In this document: piece by piece, positions 10,516-22,240 of the stretch | How positions within the stretch are numbered: position 1 is the stretch's first letter | Layout of the letters: each line of letters opens with the position of its first letter | Assembly (NCBI GenBank): GCA_029961685.1 | Contig: JARWKL010000002.1 | Location: 14,786,908-14,850,907 of the forward strand | Source: Aristolochia californica | Taxonomy: Eukaryota; Streptophyta; Magnoliopsida; Piperales; Aristolochiaceae | DNA length: 64,000 nucleotides | Direction: 5' to 3' | Translations under genes and position numbers: made by a program | Notes under the pieces: generated by a model | Databases searched by the model: none | Seen by the model: only the letters and a program-made list of their open reading frames with translations | What the model was told of the DNA's origin: nothing

Positions 10516-11560
10516 CGTAGTGGTGTTGTGTAACCCTGTAATGACATGGAGGGAAATGACTGGTGCTTCCTCTTCCGTGCCAACCTCTTCTTCCTCTTCT
10601 TCTATGGGAGGGCTGTCTTCAGGATCCTCTACCTCTAACCAAAACAGCCTCTTGCATAAGTGGCCTTGAAAGTACTTTTCATCACAATTAAAACAGAGCC
10701 CCTATTGATCCATTTCGGACTTTGAAAGACATTTAATAAACTGAGGGGAAGGCACTGATCTAGTAGGCTCGGATGACTGAGAGGTGGGCTGCCCTTGGCT
10801 CGGAGGGGTGATGTGAGTTGTTGGGGCACTAGAGGGCACTCTGCACGACCAAGGGGGGCGATGCACCAAGGATTTTTTTAAGATGCGTTGTTTAGCATCC
10901 AGAGTTCTGGCCAAATTAATGGCATGGTCCAAGGAGGGAGAGGGGGGCGGGCGCATTCCACCTCGAGGCATAGAGCCTCCACAAAACCGCCATTAAACAA
11001 CTTAACATACTGACTCGGACTCACAAACAGACCAGCGCTGGCAAGGCGTCCCTGAAACTGTTTCTGATACGCCTCGATGGATCCTATCTGTTTGAGATTT
11101 ACCAAATCCCCAAGGGGATTGCTGCGTGCAAGGGGCCCAAACGTCAACATACCACAGTAATGCTTCGTCTAACAAGTGGAAGGCAGCCAAAGAGACCCGC
11201 TCCTCCGGCTGGGTTCATTGGTGCCTAAAAAAATGCTCACACCGTTGCAAACAGATTAACGGATCAGTAGACCCATCATAGGTCGGAAAGGTTAATTTGG
11301 TGTACCTGGGCACATTTGAAGTGTTGTTGCCGTGAAAGCTCCCTAGAGGGGTCTGAGTAAGACATAGAGGAGGCATAGGCAAGGGTGGGAGGTCGGGGTA
11401 CTCAGCAGGGCGTGTGGCACTGCCCAGACGGGGAACTTCATGTGGTCCCTGAATGTGGAGAAGCTGGAGCAGAGTCTCCTTAATCTCTTGCATATCTGTG
11501 CGTAGAACAACTTGGTCAGTCCGAAGCTCATCAATGGAGGTGCGCAATTCACTGGAGAGG
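10516..11560 (-). pseudogene. K1 gag with zinc knuckle
   Basis: Pieces read PRYTKLTFPTYDGSTDPLI, AAFHLLDEALLWY and AYQKQFQGRL, typical of a chromovirus Gag. A CCHC knuckle of the form CFNCDEKYFQGHLC is encoded at about 10640-10705. Several frameshifts are present. Confidence 0.82.
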
Positions 11561-11596
11561 AAGAGTCGTCAAAGGTGGTCCTATCTTATACCATAA

Positions 11597-12182
11597 TGTT
11601 AGGTTTTTTAGCCATGGATCGAGTCACCCTATGCTCTCCTCGTTCTTCCAGGATTAAAGACAATGAAGATCTAGACTTGGGATTCTTGGAACGTCCAATG
11701 GTGTATGCTGAACTCAGACGAGGAAGATGAACAGTCACTGGAGATAGACAACTCGACAGGGAGATTATGAAGGGATCGTTGGTATATGTAAATCTCTGGA
11801 GGAAGTAGATGAATAGGTGTTGAGGGAGGAGGAACTTAGAAGGGAGAAGAAGAGATGTTGAGGAACTCAGGATGAAGAAGATGAAGGGACGTGGATGGAT
11901 GAGGGCTCGTGAGGAAGAAGATGAAGAGACGTGAGCTTTCAAATGAGCTCCACCCTTAGGCCTCGTGAGAGAGAGAACCTGATATCATTTACCTTTGGCT
12001 CAAAGCTTACTTTCCATTCAAATGATGCCCCTATAAATCATACGAACGCCCCCTTACACAGCCATGAAAAGCCGAAGTTCTAACTAAAATTACATAAATG
12101 CCATCTAAGAGAACATTCAAAAAATTACATAAATTATCCTCTACGTCTACCTGCTACTCTAGATGCTATGGAGTCGATAACA
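11597..12182 (-). repeat. K1 5' LTR
   Basis: On the plus strand it runs from TGTTAGGTTTTTTAGCC to GAGTCGATAACA. A degraded primer site (CTTATACCATAA, 11585-11596) lies at its inner edge. At the right end copia P coding resumes immediately. Confidence 0.82.
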
Positions 12183-13160
12183 TGTTCTTCTTGTTGTGTA
12201 TGTTAGATGATATTACTATTAAAATAAGAGATTCAATGAGTATTAGCTTGGTGAAAGAAGACCTATGTAAGGAATTCAAGACAAAAGACTTGGAACTCCT
12301 CAAATGTTTCCTTCAAATTGAAGTATTGCAGTTCAATCATGGTATTATTTTGTCACAAAGAAAATATGTATTTGACCTTCTTAGTGAGACAAGGATGTTA
12401 GGGTGTCATCTTATAGACACTCCTATGGACAAAATGTAAAATTATGTGTAGGGACTAGAAAGGATGTAGACATGGGAAAGCACCAAAGACTAGTAGGAAT
12501 GTTGATATAGGTCATTGTAACTAGACCTGACATCTCCTTTGCAATAAGTGTCGTGTGCCAATACATGCATAAGCCTTATAGTTCTCACTGGTAAGCACTA
12601 GATCAATTTATACTTAACTATTTAAAGACAGCTCCTAGACAAGGACTTTTATACAAATTCCATGGTCAAGCCATATTGAAAGTTTTGTAGATGCATATCG
12701 GGATAGGATTTCCAGATGAAAAAAATCTACCTCTAACTAATGTACTTTAATTAGAAGAAACTTAGTAACTTGGAAAAGCGAAAATCATAATCTGGTTTCT
12801 AGATCCAATGCAAAAGCTGAATACATTGCTATGGCACATGCAGTAATTTAAGTGATATGGATTAAGTCACTCTTCGTAGAATTGAGTTTCTTAGGAGAGA
12901 TACTCCGATGAAACTCAATTATGATAATCAAGCAGTTATTCATATTGCCTTCAATCAGATCTTCCATGAATGAATAAAGCACATTGAGGTTGATTGCCAC
13001 TTTGTTAGAGAAAAGCTACAATTCGGTATTATAAAACTTGAGTATGTTTAATCCCAAGGACAAGTTGTTGGCATATTCACAAAGCATGTTGCTTCAAAGA
13101 CATTGACCATTACACACTCCAGGTTGGAAGCAGTTTTTGTATGCCCAACTTGACGGGGAG
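12183..13160 (+). pseudogene. Copia P RT C-terminus, RNase H and PPT
   Basis: It continues the RT begun at 6341: FLLLCMLDDITIKIRDS (the usual YVDD box altered to MLDD), ELLKCFLQIEV, ILSQRKYVFDLL and GCHLIDTPMDKM, then a decayed RNase H with SNAKAEYIAM-like and NYDNQAVIHIAF-like blocks. The PPT CTTGACGGGGAG (13149-13160) leads into LTR P. Confidence 0.85.
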
Positions 13161-13457
13161 TGTTAGAAGACAAGAATGGCATACATGTAATTTTTTTGTC
13201 TTTTTGTTACGATTCCCAAGCCCTTAGGGTAAGGGGAATGTGTGGATTTAAGTTTAGACAATTATATAAAGGTTAGGGGGGAGGGAAGTTTAGGAACTCA
13301 CTTAGAAAACCTTAATCCTCCTTTCAGCTTCTTCCCACTTGAGCTCCTTTCTTCTCTACACTACTTTGAATACTCTTCTCTCTCCACAAATTCCTCTCTC
13401 TTCTTCTCTTTACCTGAAGGTTATTGGTAATAGAAAATGGAATCCTAAGATTTATCA
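13161..13457 (+). repeat. Copia LTR P
   Basis: It starts TGTTAGAAGACAAG immediately after the PPT and ends GATTTATCA just before a degenerate primer site. As with LTR H, an LTR has a PPT on one side and a PBS-like site on the other, so it may also serve as the 5' LTR of the downstream copia M. Confidence 0.65.
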
Positions 13458-13486
13458 TGGGATCAAAGGAGAGGTCTTAGGATTTC
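13439..13486 (+). promoter_or_regulatory. Degenerate primer site within a stem
   Basis: TGGGATCAAAGG (13458-13469) matches TGGTATCAGAGC at 9 of 12 positions. Its arms GGAATCCTAAGA (13439-13450) and TCTTAGGATTTC (13475-13486) can pair over 12 bp with one G-U. The stem differs in sequence from those at LTR A and H but keeps its pairing. Confidence 0.55.
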
Positions 13487-15111
13487 AAAGGTGTATCTGT
13501 TCAAGTTATGTTAAAAGCTGCTTGGGACGGGCTTGATGGAGCCACTATAGCTGATGGATTCATAAAAGTTCATAGCCACGTCTTTGTTGTAGTTCTTTTT
13601 AAGATTTGATATCTAGCACATATGTCAAGCACGCATGACATCTAAGATGATATATCCTTTCATGAAAACTTTTCTTTGCTATCTGAGAGCTATGTAAGGG
13701 AAAAAAAGACTCTCCTTTCTTCTCGTAACAATGAGAGATCGAACCCCCCTCCCCAGGGGTTCGGGGGTGGAGCCCTCGCCAGATCCATGATATATTGACT
13801 ATTGTTCACTAAGCGTAGTTTGGAGATTTTACACTAGTAATCCGATTGCCCTAATTTTCTCTTTATATTTGGGGGCACCTATGATAGGGTTTGATCACCC
13901 AAAGTATTGTCATTAGAGCATCACCAATTGCGACCAAGTTATGTTAGAGAAAAACCACCTATAAGTGTGGGCGATTTCTCTTGTAAACAATTTCATCTTC
14001 ATAGTGGATTCTTGCAACAGTGGAAGACAAAACGTAGTCTCACCTTGAGGCAAACCTGTATAAATCTTGTTGTGTCTTTCATTTCTTGCTTTTCCTCTCT
14101 TCCGTGATTATTATTATTGCTCTTATTAGTTTGGAATTAAGGTATTTAATTCCTAATAGTTGAAACTCCACGATGCAGCAGCATGAAGTTTGATGTGCAT
14201 GTTGCTTGTTCTTCTGCTTCAATGATAGTGTAACATCACTGAATCCATAGAAGGATATCCAAGGAGTTTTTGAAATCTCATTATCAGTCAGATTGAGTTC
14301 AAGATAAGTAACCTACCAAGACTAAAAATCGTCTTAAATGCAAGTTGTTGAAGTTATGTTATCAAGTCCTAAAACAAGGACTCCTAATTCCTATTGTACT
14401 ACAACTCATGTATGTGCAGCCTCTTGATGCACTTTACATTCCTGATTAAATAAGGACACTATAGCTGTAAGAGATTAAGTTTGTTTCAAGTCAAACTCTT
14501 CCAACACTACGGCAATGTGAACTTGAGTTGTGGTAAAATAAGGAGACACGATCTAAGTATCCAACTCCTACTTGGATTCATCTTGCTAGAATATAGCCGA
14601 TTTATTGCTTTCGAGACACTTTCCTGAAATACAACATAAACAAGAAGTTTTCCCCTTGTTAAAGAAGAACATTCAGTTATTAAGTGGTGGTGCAATGATT
14701 TTCAGCAACTAATGATAGAACTCCTTTTAGTTTTGTTAACTTCATAGGTGTGGTGATCTCTTCTCAATTTATTCAATCGAATCATAAAATTTGAGTCAGT
14801 TTGTGCTACCTCTTGACTTACTCTCAAGTTACTCTTTCTGTTGTTGTAGCAAGATGTTGATTTATTCTCGGGCAACTCAACTTAGATACAGTAGTGACAA
14901 GGTTCATTAGGTGGCTCTCTGGTTAACCGAATCAAACACTTAAGCTCTTCTTTGATATGGTTATATCTTCTTATATTATTTTAAGAGAAGTTTATGGGGT
15001 TTAATACTATTATTATTTGATTAAAATCTCAATTTATTAGATATATTACTAGAGTACTTACCTTAAATCAATTTACAACTATGATTAGCCAAGACTAACC
15101 ATAGTGTAATC
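13487..15111 (+). other. Long non-coding stretch between LTR P and copia M gag
   Basis: No protein domain was recognised. It contains a GC-rich imperfect inverted repeat around CCCCTCCCCAGGGGTTCGGG (13745-13770) and a stretch near 14060-14155 that resembles the 3' end of a copia LTR, but boundaries could not be fixed. It may be the M leader plus an old LTR insertion. Confidence 0.35.
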
Positions 15112-15846
15112 ATGGCTGAAGAAAGTTTCTTCGTACATGATTGGCAAGACTGAGCTCCTCATGATTACTACGATATCACAAAAAGGTTTGTCAAATTATT
15201 TGAATCGGTCTCAATCTATTAAAAGGTTTTTATTACCCAGGATCTACTGGATCACTTGGTTAAGCCTCCCCCTTATGTTGATAAAGAAAGTATTATATAA
15301 AAAATGGCTCAAAAAAGACACTTTTGTTATCAATTGGTTGATTAATAGGATGGAGAAAAGTATTACAAATAATGTGCTTCATTTAGTAAAACTTATTTGT
15401 CATACTTCTACAAAACTTTACTCCATTGAAAATAGTTTGCAAAAGTTGTATGATGTTTTTATGACAATGTACAAACGAAGCAAGGAGAAATTTTTGCATG
15501 GTTGTTTGTTAGGTTTTGGGACCTCATGCAAGAACAAATGCTTTCCCAGCCATACTCCACCAACATTGTAGTCTAAGAAAAGCGAAGGGAAGCACTTGTT
15601 TCTACCATCTATCTTTCGAATATAAAACCATACCTTGAAGTGGCTAAAACTCGAATTCTTGGCTTTGTCACATTACCTTCATTTGATGACATATGTGCTA
15701 CTATTCTTCGTATCCTAGATACATCCTCATCTACTTCTAAAAATATTTCATCAACTATGTACTCCTAGGGTAGGGCATGGGTGGAAATATAAATAATAGA
15801 GGTCGAGCCAGGAATAATAAAGGTGGCAGGGGAATAGGTTGAAAAA
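15112..15846 (+). pseudogene. Copia M gag, first part
   Basis: It starts MAEESFFVHDW. With frame changes it gives LLDHLVKPPPYVDKESI, KKWLKKDTFVINWLINRMEK, NSLQKLYDVF and NIKPYLEVAKTRILGFV, the copia Gag order. A basic GRA/GRG-like segment leads towards the zinc knuckle and is cut by solo LTR A. Confidence 0.82.
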
Positions 15847-16423
15847 TGTTGAATTTAGGATCTCTTTTCCATAATTCCGAGCAAGAAAAAGAAGAAAGAA
15901 AAAGAAGAAAAGGGAAGAAGAGCTCTTGGGTAGCGCCAAGCAAAGAGAGAGAGAGAGAGAGATTAACTCGAGAAGGAGATGTGTAACTTGATTAATTCTG
16001 AATTAAAACACCTCTATTTATAGTAGACGAAGAGAGAGAGTCCTTATACAATTAGCCTTTCAATCTCCAAATTACATTCCAACTCTAAGTCTCTAAGATA
16101 AGTCTATTCAAAACAATCTACTAGAAGACTAATATGAGTTGAATTAGAACTCTGTCTTCAATCACGTGAATATAAGGGAGGAGGCCAGGTCGTGGCCTTA
16201 TCCTTGTGGGTCCCTCATGATCTTCCAGTTTATCTTGATAAAGTTGCCAGTTTGTGAGATATTTGTGGGTCCCACTTAATCTTCAAGTCTTCTAACTCAA
16301 TTTAGCTTGTGCTTCATAACTCCTTAACTTGTGCTAGCTTGGGTGAGGACTCTTCATGGTGTCCCACGTCTTCATGGTGGGTCCCACCAGCTCCAGCACC
16401 ATGGTGGGTCCCACATTGTAACA
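15847..16423 (-). repeat. Solo LTR A in copia M gag
   Basis: It is 577 bp. Read on the minus strand it begins TGTTACAATGTGGG and ends AATTCAACA. AAAAA flanks both sides, consistent with a 5-bp target duplication though low in information. Gag coding continues on both sides, so it is a solo LTR. Copies in plus orientation are at 51709 and 54059. Confidence 0.8.
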
Positions 16424-17423
16424 AAAAAATAATCAAGATTCCCAAAAAACAAAGAATTGGAATTGGATGTGTACAAATTGTGGAAGACTTAGTCATCTGG
16501 TTGATACATGTTGAAAATACATAGAAAACCAAAATGGATTATCACTCATCAAGCCTTTGCATCCTCTACAGTTAAAATTGAATGGCATATTGAGTCTTCC
16601 AAAGGTAAATAGATTTTAACAAATGAAAACGTTAAGTTACTTCAGAAACTGAAAGTTATGTTCCAAACCACCTCCAATAAAGCATCTTCCTTTGCCACTA
16701 TTGGCACAACTATCACAGGTATCTTTTTTACTACATCTTTGTCTTCATCTTCTTGGATCACTAACTTTGGGGCCTCCAATCATTTGATTGGTAATGTTAG
16801 TCTTTTGAACTCCTTAGCTCCTTGCCCAAAAGAAAATCTTGTATGTATAGCAGATGAATCTCAAACCAAGGTACATGGGATGGGATCCACTAATGCTACA
16901 CCCACTTTTCACTAGGAGGATGTCCTTTTGTTCCTCAAGTTTTTTTGAGTTTAATGTTTGTTATTCAATTAACCAAAAAGTTTAATTGTTCCATCGTATC
17001 TATAGATAAAACAGGTGATTGGTGGAGGACATAAGCAGGGAGCTTTATTATTTAGACACACCAGCAATTATTGTGGCAAGTGGACAAGCAAAGGCCCTAC
17101 TATGGCACAATAAAGACACCTTTCACTTCAGTCTATCCAGTCACTCTTTCCTTATTTTATGTCTACTTTTGAATTACAATGTGAAGTGTGTCATTTTCGC
17201 AAACACCATAAAAGTACTTACACTCCTCGTTTTAAAATAAAAGGTATTACTCTTTTTTCTTTAGTTGATACTGATGTATGGGGACCATTAATATTACAAA
17301 TATTTCTCAGTTTAAATAATTTATTATATTTATTGATGGCTATTCTCGAATACATGGTTACTTTTTATGAAAGATAAGTTTGAAGTTGTTTCTATTTTTA
17401 AAAGCTTTTCCTGCTATGATTTT
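16424..17423 (+). pseudogene. Copia M zinc knuckle, protease and integrase N-terminus
   Basis: Zinc knuckle CTNCGRLSHLVDTC lies near 16470. The protease region reads SSSWITNFGASNHLIGNVSL, where the expected DSGAS is changed to NFGAS, which would abolish catalysis. The integrase follows with ELQCEVCHF, a degraded VDTDVWGP and FIIFIDGYSRIHGYF. It stops at LTR B (17424). Confidence 0.85.
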
Positions 17424-17663
17424 TGTTGGAAGATATGCCCAAGCCCACACAACTAAGGAAGGCCCACATATCTAAGAGTATTATAAGATGGGTCACAGGA
17501 CCGAGGAAGGCCCACAAGATGGGCCCAAGCACATAAGAAGTAGGACCCACCATGATAACCACGAGTTGGCATCTTTATCTTATGGTCACGTCGTAGAAGA
17601 GTTCTAGTTTTGAGTTATGCTTGTCTTTTATTTATATTTAGTTACTTAATTATGTTATGGCTT
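17424..17663 (+). repeat. LTR B, first part (split by C1)
   Basis: It begins TGTTGGAAGATATGCCC inside copia M integrase. The rest is at 29163-29320; removing C1 restores a 393-bp LTR. Inverted and direct copies at 50851-51590 confirm the continuous sequence. Confidence 0.88.
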
Positions 17664-18029
17664 TGTTATGCACGCAATAACATTATCAAGAGTCTAATTA
17701 ATTATTTTTTATTTAATTTGTGTTATTTTATTTCAGTTAAAGAATTAAAAGGCCACAAGGATATTTTTGTAATATTTTATCTATAGGGGCATTTTTGTAA
17801 TATTTTATCTTGAACCTTGTAAGTGTGGACCATATTTAAGCAATAAGAGTAATAAGAAAAAGCAAGTATTGATTTAGCGTAAACATGGGTTTTGAGTTCT
17901 CCTCAATGAGCTCAGGGGTGTGAGTTCTCCTCAAAGAACCTAGGGTTTTCAAGCTTCCCTTCGGCTTGACTTTTTGTCTTTCTCTTCATCCTCCCTATGA
18001 ATCATCGTATCAGATCCGCGACCGTAACA
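17664..18029 (+). repeat. C1 5' LTR
   Basis: It starts TGTTATGCACGC and ends GACCGTAACA. It aligns along its whole length with 28793-29157; by eye the two differ at more than a tenth of positions, so the insertion is old. Related LTRs are at 23390, 30100 and 32788. Confidence 0.9.
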
Positions 18030-18044
18030 ACTGGTATCAGAGTT
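18030..18044 (+). promoter_or_regulatory. C1 primer-binding site
   Basis: ACTGGTATCAGAG directly follows the LTR end and matches the tRNA-iMet primer site TGGTATCAGAG. Confidence 0.85.
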
Positions 18045-18051
18045 CTATAAC

Positions 18052-18673
18052 ATGAGGAATTCCAACAATGGGGAGTTAGAGTTGCTAATCAGAGGGCTGA
18101 ATGCGCACACAGAGGCACAGGCAGAAAACGAGAAAAGGTTTGCTCAGATCATGTAAAAGTTGGATCTAATCCCAATTATGAACCAGAAACTCCACATACT
18201 CAAAAGGGAATGGGTGCGATGTATGAAGGGGCCGCAGAGAGAAAGGACACAGAGCAAAAGTCCCGAGCAAGGACCCTTCTCATGGCAAGCAACAACCCTT
18301 TCTCATGAGAAGAAAAAATTCTCCCCGAACGAGAGACGAAAAAATTTCCAGAGTCATCTCCGTACAGGAAACACTTTTGAGATACCTCTATCTCGAAAAA
18401 GTTTCAATCTAAAATCGTTCCCCAAGCACAAAAGCCCCAACGTGATGTTGTTTGCCAACGGAAAAGGGTGAGGCTCCGTTGAAAAAAGGTCTGGGGGCAT
18501 TTGGCTTCTTTACTCTCCCTTTCACTCTTGTTCTCAATAGCCCAACGGGAAACAAAATGCAACGAATTTCCGTCGGGATCTATCATTCCGGTAGCCAGCA
18601 AGGCGGGGAGAAAATGGGAGAAAGGGGAACCACAGTGGAAGACAACATTTTGGGGTAAGCTTCTGAAACGCCA
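18052..18673 (+). pseudogene. C1 gag-like leader
   Basis: An ATG at 18052 starts MRNSNNGELELLIRGLNAHT and runs into a stop after about 34 codons; further open stretches are charged and rich in Lys, Arg, Ser and Gln. No capsid motif or zinc knuckle is visible. Position and composition resemble the variable N-terminal linker of chromovirus Gag. C2 and C3 carry comparable but unalike leaders. Confidence 0.4.
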
Positions 18674-19406
18674 TTGAATTTTATGTCAAAACACATCTTC
18701 CATGGGGTTGATGGGCTCAAATGGCCTGAGCAGCAGCAACGTTGCTCGAGTTTTGGGGATGGAGGTTTTTTATTCCATGAAGCAGAGGGACAGTGCAAAT
18801 TTGATGGAATTCCAATTTTTACATCTGAAGGGAGAAATGGGAATTTTTTGGGGATTCCGGGAATGCTAAAACAAATTCTTGGGGTGATTTGTTTTTCTAT
18901 TGATGCAAACAGCAATTGTGCGTTTGTTCTTGGTCAATTTGAAAATGTTGTGCTTAATTTTTTGGGGTCCTATGTATGCTGCTCGGGCCGTGTTCGTGGA
19001 AAATTTTCAATTTGGTGGGAGTTCTGAATATGAGAAGGTAGCCAACGTGGAAAAAATTGGAGATAAAATTTTTTTGGGTGTGCCGGGAATGGTCTTGTGG
19101 ATGAATTATATCAATTTTTATGGGACGAATTATATTGTTGTGGATGCACACAACAACAATGTGTTTGTTCATGATCAATCTCAAAACTTTCTGTTTAATT
19201 TTCTGGATCCCATGTATGTTGTTCAGCCATTGTTCTTGTCAATTCCTCAACCAAGTATAGTGGAAATGGCAGCTGCCCTATTTTTTGAACTCAGAAAAAA
19301 TTTGTTGCCACTGCATGATTTTATTTATATGAAATTGATGGATGCCAAGTTTAATGAAGGTGGTGAAGGGGTATCTTCGAATTGCTTCACTGGATTGAAT
19401 AATTAG
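18674..19406 (+). pseudogene. Unidentified coding-like sequence in C1 with an internal duplication
   Basis: Two overlapping open stretches (18674-19027 and 18900-19406) with no recognised domain. Two diverged units about 225 bp apart can be aligned: GIPGM..DANSNCAFVLGQ..LNFLGSY near 18855-18990 and GVPGM..DAHNNNVFVHDQ..FNFLDPMY near 19078-19230. This is possibly host-derived cargo or degenerate element sequence. I do not recognise the gene. Confidence 0.35.
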
Positions 19407-19409
19407 ATT

Positions 19410-20328
19410 CTGAGAAACTGGGTTGGTTGTATAATGATGCTATTAGTTTTTTATGCAAGAAAGGTTGTCATTATGCAGCTTTTGATATTTACTTTGTAAT
19501 GAGGATAAGAGGCATGTGCAAACAAAACATAAATGGAGCTCTTCAGTTTCTAAATTATAGGGGTGAGGGAAGTTTAAGCGCCCTGACAGCAATCTTGTAT
19601 GCACTTACTAGGCAAGGGAGAGCTCGACTTGCTCATGAGCTTGTCTTAGAAGTTGAAGAAATGGCAATGGCTTTGGATGTTGTTGTTTAATGAATTCCTT
19701 GCCATTGATCTAGTCACAAATAAAATCTTATGTGGCATAGGGGTTGTCTTTGGTAAAGAATGTCTTAATACGATTGATTTTGAGAAATTACTGGCAGATA
19801 GGGAGACTGTTATGGTCCTGGGGTTAAGTACCTATGTCTTTTGCTCCTAACAGGCCAGTCTTTTGGGTAGTATTGTCTAGGTGCTTAACATTTGGTATCA
19901 GAGCTAACTCCCACGTCACAAGTTCGAATCCCCAAGGGGAGTTCCTCAGCGTGAGTGTCGCAAGCCACGGACGTGGTGGGCATAAGGGATTATGGGATCT
20001 TGACCTGCCCCCCATCGTTGAGTGTTAAGCCGCCGTGGACGTCGGCTCGTGAAGGTGGGGTATACTGTTATGGTTCTGGTATTAAGTACCTATGCCTTCC
20101 GCTCCAAACAGGCCGGTCTTTTGGGAAGTATTCGCTAGGTGCTTAATAGAGACTCTCAACAATGAAGGTTCTTTTTGCCATAATTTGAATGTAATGCTGT
20201 GGGGAATGATTTTTATGGTTGTTGAAGGGAAAAGAACTAAATTTTGGACGGCGACTGGACAGAGTATAAGTGTTGCAATTTTGTATGGGAATATCAACCA
20301 TCTGAAGGATGATGCTGAGGAACGTTTG
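19410..20328 (+). pseudogene. Unidentified coding-like sequence, interrupted by a TRIM
   Basis: Reads such as LGWLYNDAISFLCKKG, GMCKQNINGALQFL and SLSALTAILYALTRQGRARL have the alternating helix look of a pentatricopeptide-type protein, but no full motif is clear. Coding-like sequence continues after the TRIM (20149 onward) until element D. Treat the PPR idea as a guess. Confidence 0.3.
19808..20148 (+). mobile_element. TRIM element (family E), complete
   Basis: 83-bp LTRs at 19808-19890 and 20066-20148 (TGTTATGGT(C/T)CTGG to GGTGCTTAA(C/T)A). PBS TTTGGTATCAGAGC follows the first and polypurine GAAGGTGGGGTATAC precedes the second. Perfect target duplications GAGAC lie at 19803-19807 and 20149-20153. 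The 175-bp interior has no coding capacity, the definition of a terminal-repeat retrotransposon in miniature. Confidence 0.92.
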
Positions 20329-20797
20329 TGTTATGGTCCTTGACCATAGACCTCATCACTCGACGAGAAGAAGGATCGTCAAGGGGATTCGGGAAGGGAC
20401 CAGTTCGGACTGATTTCCCTAGTCGACCTATCTTTATTGAGAATGGTTAGAAGAAAGATGAATTTGTGACGTGAAGAGAGGAAGCCAGGCTAGTCGAAGG
20501 GAGACCTGAACCTTGGGTTCGTTGAGGAGAACGCCGATCCTGGGTTCCTTAGAGGAGAACGTTGATCCTGTTTGAATGAAATTCGACTTGTGTTTCTCCA
20601 TTCCTTCCGTCCTCTTAAGTTAAACACGCTAAGGACCAATTACAAGTTTTTACAATATTTCCATTGCTGGCTTACACGCTACTATGAGATGAAATAAATT
20701 AACATATAAGTCCTAAGTTACATGAGTGATCTTTTCTAAGTCACCCAGTCAACCGTGTCGCCTTTGGATGACTCATTTGGCTATCGAGTCCATAACA
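20329..20797 (-). repeat. D 3' LTR
   Basis: TGTTATGGTCC to GTCCATAACA on the plus strand; the C-rich tract CTCCCCCCCTTGGGC just to its right is the PPT read on the minus strand. Confidence 0.9.
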
Positions 20798-20820
20798 TCA
20801 CTCCCCCCCTTGGGCAAAGA

Positions 20821-22240
20821 GCTTGTCCTCAAGCTCAAATAAAGGGTAGACGTGCTGGAATACGTGTAGGTCTTCCAAGGTGGCGTCGGTGACATCTGTA
20901 TGTGACCACTGAACAAGTAATTTTGTCTTGTCTGCCAATTATCGAGTATTCAGAACTTTGATGGGAGTGAGAGAGACCTTACCATCTTCTATCGGTGGCA
21001 GTGCCGGAATGGACTGAGATGTTGGTCCCTTGAGAGGCTTGAGCAAAAAGACATGAAAAATATCATGAAGTTTAGACTCGGGTGGTAGCTGGAGCTAATA
21101 GGCGACGTGTCCCACTCACTGAGTAATTCAGAAGGGCCCAAAGTACTTCGGCGAAAGCTTGTGCCGAGTTCCTGCAATGGAGTGTTGGTGGTAAGGCAAG
21201 AGACGGAGCCAGACAAATTCTCTTGGAGTGTACTGAACATCATGGTGGCCAAGGTTATATTGGAGCTTCATGCGGCCTTGAGCTTTCTGAAGCGTTGGAG
21301 AGCATTTTCCAACAATTGGTCTTGACTCAGCAGGGAGTATTCAACTGTGTCCACTCTAGTGGACCCTTTTGTATAGGAAAGCAAACGAGGCTGGTCCCTG
21401 CCATAGAGAATTTTGAAGGGTGTTTCCTGTAAGGCTGTGTGAAATAATGTGTTGTAGCAATGCTCCACCCAGCTAATGCATTGAACCCACTTCTTGGGGT
21501 TGTCCCCCACAAGACACCTTAAATACATCTCAATTGTTTTGTTCACTACATCGGTCTGACCATCGGTTTGAGGGTGATATGTCGAAGAATATTTGAGTTT
21601 CGTACAACATAATCTGAATAGGTCTTTCCAAAAGTTACTAGTAAAGACTACATCTCGATCGCTGACTATGGATTCTAGAATGTCGTGGAGACGCACAATA
21701 TTTTAAAAGAAGGTTTGGGGTACTATTGCTGATGTATAAGGATGGGCCAGGGGGATGAAGTGGGCATACTTGGAAAGGTGGTCAACCACCACAAAAAGAA
21801 TGGATTTCCTCGCTACTTTCGGGAGGCCCTCAATAAAATCCATAGAGAGGTCGGACCATACCTAAGTGGGAAGATCGAGAGGTTGTAGTACCCCAGCTGG
21901 AGATAAATGGTCAGCCTTGTTGCATTGTCACACTGGACAAGCAACGACATACTCGGCAATGGTGGATTTCATACCAGCCCAATAAAAATCTCCGCGGATC
22001 CTCTGTAAAGTTTTCTGAAGTCCCTCATGAGTGCTATCATGATAAGCTGATAAGGCAATCGCCACCAAGGGAGAAGTGTGAGCTAAATAAATGCGCCTTT
22101 TGTAAAGAATGATATTTTCATGGATGGACCATTGGGACGTCATCTGAATTTTTTGAGAGAGCCTCTGTAATTCTGGTGTTGTGTGGTGCTCGTTGCGGAT
22201 GGACTCCAGTAAAAGAGGCGTGGGCTGACTGATGGCAGAA
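20821..22240 (-). pseudogene. D integrase and chromodomain tail
   Basis: Minus-strand reads: LQRIRGDFYWAGMKSTIAEY and the zinc finger region near 21950, DRDVVFTSNFWKDLFRL with a catalytic Asp, STYHPQTDGQTDVVNKTIEM (Asp where Glu is usual), WVEHCYNTLFHTALQ, and a tail LVQWSHTDVTDATLE near 20900. Stops and frameshifts are present. Confidence 0.85.

Larger units (their letters stand above)
6864..12182 (-). mobile_element. Chromovirus K1, decayed copy
   Basis: Two related LTRs enclose gag, protease, RT, RNase H, integrase and a chromodomain-like tail, all on the minus strand. K1 is inserted in the RT of copia P, whose coding sequence resumes at 12183. Stops and frameshifts occur throughout, so it is not autonomous today. 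The left LTR has lost its inner end. Confidence 0.88.

Noticed and set aside
18674..19406. Endogenous pararetrovirus or other viral gene
   Set aside because: No movement-protein, coat-protein or RT motif is visible; the segment stays unidentified.
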